A stretch of DNA of 39,033 nucleotides from Rhizophagus sp. LPA8_4_AMF (Eukaryota; Glomeromycota; Glomeromycetes; Glomerales; Glomeraceae). The position numbers were made by a program, and so were the translations under genes. This document shows positions 12,334-22,400 of this stretch, in pieces (within the stretch, counting starts at the first letter, position 1; the number at the start of each line of letters is the position of its first letter). Location of the stretch: assembly GCA_021464525.1 (NCBI GenBank), contig JADRCO010000290.1, positions 1 through 39,033 of the forward strand, read 5' to 3'. The notes below the pieces were generated by a model. That model was not told where the DNA came from and did no database searches. It saw only the letters and a list, made by a program, of their open reading frames with translations.

Positions 12334-13124
12334 CCTGTCTGATTGGATAAGTAATCTGATTATTATTAGATCTTTGAAATTCTTTTAAGATTTTGCATAA
12401 TAATTTCATCATTATCAATAAATTCAATTGTGAAATTCTTCCGGTTACTATTCTCATCAAGATTATTCGTAAATCGTAAATGTTGCACCGATAGATGTAA
12501 TATATTTTCTAACAAATTTTTCTGAAGCTTTACTTTTTAAAGCTTTGGTTTTAACAGCATCTTCATGAGTTATATTCAAATCAAGTTCATTTCTCCATTT
12601 AACTTCAACTACGATGAAAACACCAGAATCTGAAGCGAAGATCAAATCTCCTTTATGAAGATTATTATTATCATCATATGAATCCCAAGAATATTCAAAT
12701 AAATACTTAAATCCTGGAAGATAATCTTCTAAATTATCCAAAAGATTTTTTTTAATTCATCTTCATTTATATTTGTATCATTATCGGATAACCATTCATT
12801 TCTCTTTTGACGATCTATCTCTTTAAGATAGTTGATAAAAGGGTCATACCATGATTCTTTTGAAATTTTTAAAAGATATTTAATTAATGAATCATTATCA
12901 TTCGATTCGGACCAATTAAATTCTATTCTTCAAGTATCGGTTGAAAGTTTTTTTATATCTTTACATAATATGTCGTTTCTATTAAATACTTCATTAATAC
13001 AATATTTAACATCATCAATGTTATTAATTTGCCCATGTTTCATTAAACAAATAATTACTGCTGAAGTATTTTCATTTTGAATAGCTTCAAAAATTCCTTT
13101 ACAAATTTGTAAGATAAGACTTTG

Positions 13125-13210
13125 TATATCTGATGATGGGTGTATATCTGATGATGGGTGTATATCTGATGATGGGTGTATATCTGATGATGAGTGTATA
13201 TCTGATGATG
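13125..13210 (-). repeat. 18-bp minisatellite in the N-terminus of gene C
   Basis: About 4.8 copies of TATATCTGATGATGGGTG lie in a row, the fourth with a single change. Read on the minus strand it gives repeated SSDIHP hexapeptides just after the Cys motif, where other copies have an unrelated Ser/Asn-rich linker. The unit length is a multiple of three, so changes in copy number keep the frame. Confidence 0.9.
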
Positions 13211-13971
13211 TTGCTGGGTGACAATCAAAAACACTACAACTATAACAATGACAAACTAATCTCATGATTATGAATTATAAGATAAAGAGTTTGTTAAAAA
13301 AAAGAAAATATAAACTATACCAAGTTCACGCACCAAGTTCACATTTTTTTTTAAAAAAAAAATTATAGCCAAATTTGGACTCAGAATTACACTGCGCTTA
13401 GCATTATATGCGTGAAAATTGTAATTATAAGGATTCATTGTTTTTTTAAGTACTGTATATGGCGTATTATAAATAATAAATAATGAATATATTATCAAAA
13501 TAATGAATATTCATATGATAATACACCAATCAAATGTAAATTCATAACTGCATAACGTCGATAATTCCATGTTTTGATGACCCTAGTAGGTTTAGCGAGA
13601 TTAATAGTCAGCCGGGATTAAAGATCAACATCTTACATTATCAACTACGATTAAGGCGTATAAAAAATGCATACATTATACATAAGTAATTTATTGTACG
13701 TTTACTACATCAAAGTCTATTATTCATTTTAAAAATTTTTGTACTATAAGAATTTTGTTGAGAATTTGAATTCATTATCATAATGTGAACAATAAAAATT
13801 AAAGTAAAATAACGCTTGAATAATAAAATCTATTCATTGAATACTGATAATTTTTAAGTAAAATCGAACTTCTGATCCGGATCATTAATAAATTTCATTA
13901 TTTGAAATCTGAATTTATTATTTGAAAGTAAACTCGCAAAGATCATTAATCGAGATTCATATTGTTATTAA

Positions 13972-15207
13972 TTATTGATTGACATTATTATTTCTTGAAA
14001 TTTCTTGATAATCTTGATATGCTTTATAAATCATAGTACCAGTTGTTACAACGGTTTTTATTGGAATTTTTGTACAAATTACATAGCCAATTGCTGCAGC
14101 GGCAGCAATTCCAACAACTGCACCTGCAACTGATATAGAACGTGATTCTTCTTTGAACGAAAAAAAAAATAATAATAATAATAAATTTTTAATAAATTTT
14201 TTAAATTAATGAAAAAACGACGATACTCATAAGTTAGTCAATTACCTTGTTGGGATTGACTGTGATTTATTTCTTGAGCCGAAAAAAGAATTAATAAAAG
14301 CAATATAAATAATAAATTTTTAATGAACGTAATAATGAATTGAAAATCGATACGCAAAAAATAATTACCTTGTCTGATTGGATAAGTAATCTGATTATTA
14401 TTGGATCTTCGTGAAAAATTATGAAATTCTTTAAGATTTTGCATAATAATTTCATCATCATCAATAAGTTCAATTGTGAAATTCTTCCGGTTACTATTCT
14501 CATCAAGATTATTCGTAAATGTTGCACCGATAAGTGTAATATATTTACCAACAAATGTTTCTGAAGCTTTAATTTTACATTTTAAAGCTTTGGTTTTAAC
14601 ATTATCTTCATAAGTTATATTCAAATCAAGTTCATTACTCGTATTAAACCATTTAACTTCAACTACGATGAAAACACCAGAATCTGAAGCGAAAATAAAA
14701 TCTCCTTTATGAAGATTGTTATTATCATCATATGAATCCCAAGAATATTCAAATAAATACTTAAATCCTGGAAGATAATCTTCTAAATTATCCAAAAGAT
14801 TTTTTTTTAATTCATCTTCATTTATATCTGTATCATTATCGGATAACCATTCATTTCTCTTTTGATGATCTATCTGTTTAAGATAGTTGGTAAAAGGGTC
14901 ATACCATTCTTTTGAAATTTTTAAAAGATATTTGATTAATGAATCATTATCATTCGACTCGGACCAATTAAATTCTATTCTCCAAGTATCGGTTGAAAGT
15001 CTTTTTATTTCTTTACTTAATATGTCGTTTCTATTAAATTCTTCATTAATACAATTTTCAACTTCATTAATGTTACTAATTTGCCCATGTAACATTGAAC
15101 AAATAATTACTGCTGAAGTATTTTCATTTTGAATAGCTTCATGAAGGGTAAATGATTGCTGGATGATAATCAACATTACAACAATAACAATGACAAACTA
15201 AGCTCAT
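13972..15207 (-). CDS. Array gene D: ExK-retaining copy with N-terminal deletion
   Basis: The best open model is complement(join(13972..14147,14246..14272,14369..15176)), 336 aa. The ancestral ATG is at 15205-15207 and still reads through CHCYCC. A deletion of the following linker and first helix shifts that frame into TGA. An alternative ATG at 15174-15176 (MLIIIQQSF) opens the rest. Visible are WYDPF near residue 91, LPGF at 135, D159 (GDFIF), SD165 and E173-V-K175, so the putative metal-binding core is complete. The 27-nt mini-exon encodes about INHSQSQQ. The last exon encodes VAGAVVGIAAAAAIGYVI plus a polar tail, and its acceptor AAGAAG offers two in-frame choices. It is uncertain whether the shortened protein is made. 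Confidence 0.6.
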
Positions 15208-15620
15208 GATTATGAATTATAAGATAAAGAGTTTGTTAAAAAAAAAGAAAATATAAACTACACCAAGTCCACGCACCAAGTTCACATTTTTTTTTTTTTT
15301 AAAAAAAAAAATTATAACCAAATTTTAGACTCAGAATTATACTGCGCTTAGCATTATATGCGTGAAAATTGCAATTAATAAGGTTTCATTGTTTTTAAAA
15401 GTACTATATGTGGCGTATTATAAATAATGAACAAAGAATATTATCAAAATAATGAAAATTCATATGATAATACACTTCAATCAAATGTAAATTCATAAAT
15501 GCATAATGTTGATAATTCCATGTTTTGACAACCCTAATAGGTTTAGCGAGATTAATAGTCAGCCGGGATTAAAGATCAACAACTTACATTATCAAGAATT
15601 AAGGCGTATAAAAAATGCAT

Positions 15621-15885
15621 TAATAAAATTTGGATTTTCGCTATTTTTGCAATTTAAAGGGGAGCTTCATAACCTGATATTTAGTATTCTCTGTATTCCG
15701 ATTGGGTCGTCAAATCAAAAGTATTTCATTTAGTAATTATTTGAAATTGATTTCTTTATTTCAAAATGTTGGTACGGTACTTAAAAATCGAATAAAATTT
15801 ATAATAAGAAAATAATAATAATAATAATACTTTTGATTTTCCATAATTCTACGCCATAAATTTATTAACTAAATGATACAATAAT
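15621..15885. other. Spacer between gene D unit and gene E
   Basis: No gene seen. The short open frame that overlaps here continues from the duplicated C/D spacer and has no recognisable features. Confidence 0.5.
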
Positions 15886-17047
15886 TTAATTGGAATGATT
15901 TCTTCTTGAAAATGTTTGATAGATCATATAACCAATTGCAGCTGCAGCAGCAACTTTAGTAATTATACCTATAAAAAAAAATATTATATGTATTTTTTAA
16001 CAAGTTGTTAATCAATTAAAAAGCAACATTATGTATTAAAATGATACCTTGTAGCATTGAAGTTGTATCTTGATTATTATGACTTGATAGAGTTTGAAAT
16101 CCATCAAGTTTATTATCAACTATTTCATATTTATCCAATTCATTAAATTCATTATTAAATTCATCGTATCTTCGCGTTGAAAAGTTCTGAACTTCCTTAA
16201 TATGTTGACCAATAATTTCATCATTATCACTAAACTCAAATGTGACTTTATCTGAACTATTCGCATCAAGATCACATATAAGTGTTGCTCTAAGAATTGT
16301 AATATATTTTCCACTAAATTCTATTGCAGCTTTATCTTTATATTCTAAAGACTGATCTTTACCATCATTATTAGGAGATACATTTCTTGGTTTACTTAAA
16401 TCATTATGTCCATTTTTCACGTTTAAACATTTAATCTCAACTACAATAAAAATACCAGAATCTGAAGCGAAAATAAAATTTCCTTTATAATCATCATAGA
16501 AATTCCAAGAATAATCGATTAAGTATTCAAATCCTAAGAGATAATTTTTTAAATTATCTAAAAGATATTGTTGTAATTCTTCCTCATTATTACTTAAATC
16601 AGGATTAAATGAATTAAATGCTTCAATATTTCTCTTTTGATCTATTTTTTGAAAATATTTAATAAAATTATAATACCATTCACTTGAGATTTTTAAAATA
16701 TTTTTTATTAAAGAATCATTATCAAATTCGTCCCATTTAAATCCTATTCTCCAAATCCCGATTGGAAGTTTTTTTATTTCTTTACGTAATATCTCATTTT
16801 CAAAAAGTTGACTAAATTCTTTATTAATAAAATTTTCAACTTCATTAATATTACGAATTTGTTTATGTAACATTATATTACCATCATAAGAAATTTCTGT
16901 TGATGTATGTTTATGTTGAATAGCTTCAAAAATTCTTTTACAAATTTGAACGATAATATTTTGTTCATCCTCATTATTTGATGAAAAAATATAAGCGTTT
17001 GCTGGATATTTAACATTACAAGTATAACAATGACAATTTAAACTCAT
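15886..17047 (-). CDS. Array gene E: nuclease-fold-like protein with short tail anchor
   Basis: Model: complement(join(15886..15968,16048..17047)), 360 aa, one 79-bp intron, phase 1. The N-terminus has CHCYTC (C5, C7, C10). The central region has WYYNF near residue 124. The core reads KGNFIFASDSGIFIVVEIK: the usual GD is G-N190, while SD196 and E204-I-K206 are kept. A helix (YKDKAAIEF, about 236-244) and a hydrophobic strand (YITILRATLI) follow, as expected for a PD-(D/E)XK core. There is a longer insert after ExK than in A. The tail exon encodes only about 28 residues: VAAAAAIGYMIYQTF then RRNHSN. A short hydrophobic helix followed by Arg-Arg at the extreme C-terminus is the layout of tail-anchored proteins. 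The frame is intact. Head-to-head with gene F. Confidence 0.75.
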
Positions 17048-17591
17048 GATGAAAAAGTATTAAGTTGAAAAATAGGAGAGAAAAATGTTTTATACAATAC
17101 TTTTTTTTCTTTTTAAAAGAAATGCTGAGATTAAATTTGAAGACAAAAAACATTTCTTGATTTAGATGATCTCCATTGTATAACATGTAGTACTTACGCC
17201 CAGCAAGTTACATAATCTTATGTTGATACAGTTCGTTAATGATATATATTTACGATTTGAGGCTTTAAATTTCTAAATTTTCATTGGTGGGAATGTTCCA
17301 CCGAATTTTTATGGCTTCTATGACTTTTATGGTTATGGCTTTTATGGATATTATGGCATTTATTAACATTATGGATATTATAGTTGTACTATGGATACGC
17401 TATGACCACCAGAGAAAATATAAAAACGTGATAATTAATGCGGTGATATTTAAATTGTTATTACTAAACAATGATTCCCCTTCTATTATACTAAATTGGG
17501 ATATGTTAACCTTAAAACATGTTCGATATAAAATTGGGTTGTATAATAATAATAAACGATCCTATTTTTTCTTTTTTTCGTTTAAAAGAAA
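17048..17591. promoter_or_regulatory. Divergent promoter region between genes E and F
   Basis: 544 bp separate the start codons of two head-to-head paralogues. A similar near-palindromic block, TTCTTTTTAAAAGAAA (about 17108-17123) and a T-rich run followed by TTTAAAAGAAA (about 17570-17591), lies close to each start codon. ATTTCTTGATTTAGATGATC (about 17152-17171) resembles the conserved block upstream of A and B. The region also holds a short Gly/Tyr-rich reading frame, described separately. Confidence 0.4.
17292..17369 (+). other. Gly/Tyr-rich short frame without start
   Basis: One frame reads GNVPPNFYGFYDFYGYGFYG and ends in TAA near 17367. It is bounded upstream by a stop with no ATG between. 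The nucleotide basis is an imperfect repeat of TTTATGG/TATTATGG. It may be a low-complexity stretch, or a fragment of a Gly/Tyr-rich gene. No function is claimed. Confidence 0.3.
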
Positions 17592-18616
17592 ATGAGTTCC
17601 GATTATGTGATTGATATAAATAATGAACAACAAAGAAAATTAATTCTTGATATATGTTTCAAAATTTTATCTTTTAATTATCAAGACCAGACGCAAACTT
17701 TATTTTTGGGATCTTTTGAATTTTCTTCACATGAAGATGTTACTAAATTACTTCAAAAAGTTTTTAGAGAAAAGAATATTAATGTAATGTGTCATGTTAC
17801 AAAAGCAAATTCGAAAATGGAATTTTATGTTGATTATAATAAAAATATCTTAAACAGTATCATGCCAATTATTAAATATTGGTATAACCCTTTTGTTAAA
17901 GAATTACAAAACCTTCATAATGTGAAAATAAAAGAATGGAAGGAAAATTATGATATTCATCATTCTGAAGATATTTGGAGAAATGAAATAATTAATAATA
18001 TTAAAGATATTTTTCCTGGATTTAATTATCTTGTTGATTTTAAATGGAGTTACAATGATGATAATGATGATAATGAAGTTGGTGATTTGGTGTTTAGATC
18101 TGATTATGGAGGAATTTATTTAGTTCTTGAAACAAAATGGATTAATAATAAACATGGTGAGATTGCAAAAAAAATTAGAATTAGTGGTATAGCTAATGTT
18201 AAAAAACGTGCCCAAAAATATAAAGAACTGGCTATAAAGAGGTTTAATGATAATGATATAGTGATTGGTATATCTTATACAAATGAAAAGGAACAAGAAC
18301 CTATTCATTTTGTAGATATTAAAGATGAGAAGATTTTTAATGCTATTAAGAAAAATGAGATTAATCAAGGTAATGTGCATTTATTCAGTTTACATATTTT
18401 TCTTATTATTATACTAATATTTTTGTAATTTAGAAAAATATTTGATTGATTCAGGTTTAAAGGGATTTATGGCGGGGGTATATATTGTTAATTTTTTTTT
18501 TAATGAATTTAATTAATTTTAAATTATTATTTTAACGAACATATATGCTTTTATTATAGAGCACAATCACCACACTCGCTGTTGCCGGAATTTTAGCAAT
18601 TTTCCGAAGGAACTAA
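17592..18616 (+). CDS. Array gene F: divergent intact PD-(D/E)XK-like tail-anchored protein
   Basis: Model: join(17592..18369,18434..18477,18560..18616), 292 aa, two introns (64 and 82 bp) with GT-AG ends. It lacks the Cys motif. WYNPF at 97-101 and FPGF at 141-144 align with the minus-strand copies. The core has D165 (GDLVF), D171, E180-T-K182 in LVLETKW, then a basic helix with Q208 (about 203-218) and a hydrophobic strand IVIGISY (223-229). This is the clearest PD-(D/E)XK-like pattern in the window. The last two exons encode a linker and STITTLAVAGILAIF followed by RRN at the end, a short tail anchor with basic C-terminus. Inference: a metal-dependent nuclease-like protein held on a membrane, possibly an organelle surface. 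No substrate is known. Confidence 0.75.
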
Positions 18617-19427
18617 TTCTAAGTAAATATACGATCGTAGTTACAGTACGATATATATTAATTAAAACATTATAAAATAGCCTAGTTATTAGCCTAATGA
18701 GTCTAATGTTATTCATTATTTATATAATTAAGTTTTCTTTTAAAAAATTTTTAATAGAAATATTAATTCGCTATATAATTAAAATAAATCGCGGTTACGT
18801 TGCAGTAATTCTCGCTGTCATCACAAACAGATCTCGATCTAAAAGTCCACCGATATTTTAAATAGTAAAATTCATAAGGGTCGGTGTTTTCAAAGCCATG
18901 TAATGTATTTCGTAAAAATTCCCGTAAACCTCAGATTTGGAGCTGACGAGATTAGTATATTACAAAGCTTTTGTCAAATTATAGCATACGGGAAAAAGCA
19001 TCTTTACATGATGTGCATCACGTAATGCGGCACAAATTCATGACGCATTAGCTACCCTATTACTTAAAAATCGTTTTTTTTTAACGATACGTGACATAAG
19101 TCGATCTTTTCTCACATAACATGATTATAATCAAGAAAATTTTATTTAGAATTTATTTTTTAATTTGATTTTTACAAGGAGTCTTCAAATAGTAACTTTT
19201 AAAAGTAACAATTCAACAAGTCGCGCGTCACTAAACTTGACCGGTTAAAAGTGTTGTTAATCGGCAAACTATATGAATGTTAAAAGCTATTCAAATTTTT
19301 TTTTTTTTTTATACTTTCAAAAAAAAAAAAAAAAAAATTTATAATAAAAATTTATAATAAAACAAATAGATATATCAACCTAATTATGACAATTAAAAAG
19401 TAAATTAAAGAATTATCTTAAGGTGAA
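18617..19427. other. Spacer between gene F and the phospholipase D gene
   Basis: No gene seen. It contains a T-run/A-run pair at about 19298-19337 and AT-rich DNA. The region is the 3' side of both neighbouring genes, which converge. Confidence 0.6.
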
Positions 19428-22400
19428 TTAAATGAATAATTCATTAGGAGCAATAGAATCTAATATAACCGATCCTGACAATTTTTCTTTACTCATAAAT
19501 TGTAACGGATAGTGAACCAAGTGACCCTTTACTTTACTTAATTCTGTTTCAATTTCTTCTTTGGTTAATTTATCTGGATCGTGAACGTGACCAGCTGGAA
19601 TCTTTGATCGATCTGGAACAAACGTTTTGAAATCATCCCAGTTTGTAACTAAAAAAATTAATTGTAAAAAAAAATAAATAAATTTCAATATAAACAAATT
19701 AAAAAAAAAAAATTATTATTATTAAGAAAATCATAATTACTATTATCATCTGGAACACAATGAAACACTGTACGAAAAGCTTCTGTATTAATGGTAGCAG
19801 TTTGTTGCCAAATGTTATAATAAAATTCGTCGCTAACTGGATCTTGAACAATATGATCTTCTTTAGAGAGTTCTTGATGATCAACAGGTATTGGCGGTGG
19901 ATAACAGAATGTATTAACTTTTTCATGGTCAGTTTCATTAAGCAATCCAAGATGTTCCTTAAAGATGTGACGGCGTAAAATGGCTGCAAACTTTCCAGCT
20001 TTCCACTAAATAAAAACAAATTAAATTGAGTACCTTTTAATGCTAACGAAGATTTAAATATAAAAAAAAATAATTACGTCTTTTCCAGCCATTTTAGAAT
20101 CAATGTAATCCCTGTCTTCAATAACAGCAGCAATTTCAGAATCATAACCACCATTTTGTGATCTTTCATTTATATTAGCTATAATAAAAAATAAGTACAA
20201 TCAATTAAAAAAAAACGCGTAAAGACTTTGAAGAAGAAATTTTTACTCACCGGAACCACATATAACAATTCTGTCATCAGCAATTAAAAGTTTGCTGTGA
20301 ATGTATAATTCTTCAGTTATGTAGATCTCAGAAGGATTTTTATCAACAGTTGCAGCAACTACAGGATTTCTTCCAAACTCTATTTCATCTTTTAATACGC
20401 CCAAACCTTTTTCTACGGACTGAGGGTTGATTTTGTCATAAGTACGAAGTGCGTAAAACCCAAGGTACTTTTCAGGGTTAGTAACTCCATTTTGTTTTAA
20501 AACTTCAAAAATTGAATGTCCACCTTGGCAAATTGATTTGAGTTGGTAATGTACGATAAGACTAAGAATTATAAATTAAATAAAAAAATGAAATTGATAT
20601 TCGCTTAAGAAATAAGATCACAACAAATTTGGGACATTTACCGAACAGTACCGGCATCACTAGAATCAAATTCAGATTCGTAAGCTGGAAGCAAAGGCAT
20701 GGCAACAATGATTCTGAATTGTTCATTATTTTTATGAGCTCTAATAATTCTATCTACAATTGCCTGTATTATAAATAATGAATGTGAATAATGTACCATT
20801 CATTTATATATATATTATTACTAAATCTAAAATTTTACCTTTCCAATAAGATTCTTTACTGGATAATTAACACTTTCTTTTGTGGCAGTAACTATAAAAA
20901 ATAAAAATATAAAAACATATATAAAAAATAGTCGTACAAATAAATCCTTCAGGTAATAATAATTAATGTGGACTTACTGAAGAATTGATTTTCTATATAT
21001 ATGAAGTGTTGAGATTCTTCAATAATTTTTATGTAAGCATTTTGGATTGAACGCTATGTATACAAATTATGTTCAATATATCTAAATATAGATTCATGAA
21101 TTAATAAGAAATTATAAAATTTACCTCCACTTCTTTAAGACCACTACTCCAAATAGAACTACTTCTGATAATTTGAACATCGCATGTACCTTTATCTGGA
21201 TGACAACTAATAGTTTCTCCGTTACCGTAGCTATAATATTTGACTTGCGGAGGATGTTCACGATCATATTGTTGATCAGACTTGGCAATCAAAACTGGAT
21301 ATTCAGGACGATTTTCTGCCTTATTTTTTTTGATAAAGTTCCATCGCTGAACAAAATGACGCACAATGTCAAGTGTAGGTTTGCCAACCTGTGAATATAC
21401 GCAAAAGATCAACCTTTAAATATAGTATTGAGTAAATTCGCATTTTACGGTTAAATGTGATGATACTTACAAAACCGATGGACACATCATGCCATGGCAT
21501 ACGAGCAAATTGTTTTTTATCGATTATAGTTCTTGCCCAATATTTTACTGTAATTAAAAATAGTAGAATAAATACATATTTACACGTGTTGGAAAATAAT
21601 GATTAAAATCAAACAGATAATATACCATCAATAAAGTCCTTGATTCTAGGATTTGAATAATCTTGACCAGGCCAGATAGAATAATGTCTAGAATATTCAT
21701 GGAAATCGGCAAGTTGATGCATCGAAGTATCATAACGACCAAAGCACAAATCCAAACCACCAATGAAAGAAGTATGCCTATCGACAACTACAATTTTCTA
21801 TAATTTTAAAGAAGAGGTTACAATACTTATCATTATTTACACTTAAAAAATTTAACATTTACTTCATGATGCTAAATTTCACGTATAAAATAAGCACGAA
21901 AAAAAATAAGTGATTAATTTTAAAACCATTCAATGTTTAATGAATTGACTAAATCAAACGATTAAAATAACAATTATTCAAATAAACCATTTACCGTCCA
22001 AAGGAAAGTCCCACTAAGATTATGGTCAGGATATCTTTGCACTACTCGTTAATTAAATTAAAAAGACATTAACATAAATTTACATACAAATAAAATAAAA
22101 TGCAAAACATTCTTACCGAGGATGTTCTTGTGCAAACCCTGTAATATAACTTTACTATGTCTAGAGTCATAAGTACTAGTTTTGGGAACTTCTTTATAAA
22201 CAACAACATAAATTTTTACTCCTTCTTCTGCTTTCTTTTTAAGTAGACGGTCAAGGCGATATTCTTCATTCTTGGCAGGAGGTCTACGAAGATACTAAAT
22301 TGCAAAAAAAAATCAATAATTAGATTATCACGTGTTCTGCGCCATGATAAATTACTAAAAAAAGTTAATGAAAAATTTTGTATCGAAATGCCACACACCA

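Larger units (their letters stand above)
11874..13265 (-). pseudogene. Array gene C: multiply broken copy with duplicated mini-exon
   Basis: The start gives CHCYSC, followed by an 18-bp tandem repeat (SSDIHP units). Compared with gene D there are three disabling changes. A Trp codon became TGA near 12931-12933 (ACTTGA where D has ACTTGG). One T was lost from a T run near 12746-12753 (8 against 9). A 7-bp duplication (CGTAAAT) lies near 12467-12480. The nuclease-core segment still reads GDLIFASDSG then VVEVKW. After the long exon (ending 12334) come mini-exons 12199-12237 (39 nt) and 12078-12104 (27 nt), then a last exon 11874-11989 encoding a hydrophobic Ala-rich tail. D has only one mini-exon. 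The last intron still has a usable AAG acceptor. Confidence 0.75.
11561..15620. repeat. Two tandem ~2-kb segmental duplications carrying genes C and D
   Basis: Unit 1 runs from about 11561 to 13689 and unit 2 from about 13690 to 15620. Both begin with TTTATTGTA(T/C)GTTTACTACA, contain one array gene on the minus strand, and end with GCGTATAAAAAATGCAT after a shared block containing AGTCAGCCGGGATTAAAGAT. Spacer similarity is high, so this duplication is younger than the split between the A/B and C/D types. Confidence 0.8.

Noticed and set aside
12074..12460. Minus-strand frame with a repeated hydrophobic unit (FCVSIFNSL)
   Set aside because: It is a translation through the duplicated introns of gene C in the wrong frame. 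The repetition is real but belongs to the cassette duplication.
12832..13080. Plus-strand frame, and a similar one at 14887-15132
   Set aside because: Antisense shadows of genes C and D. Their similarity to each other reflects the sense genes.
17284..17595. Met/Phe-rich 103-codon frame upstream of gene F
   Set aside because: Driven by TTATGG repeats in the promoter. It overlaps the start of F out of frame and has no domain.
6789..18616. Array proteins as Crinkler-type effectors with a REase domain
   Set aside because: No LxLFLAK-like header or recombination motif is seen, and the C-terminal membrane tail does not fit.
19685..20019. Second frames over the phospholipase D 3' region
   Set aside because: The 19685-19945 frame is part of PLD exon 13 running into an intron, and 19699-20019 is an out-of-frame shadow.
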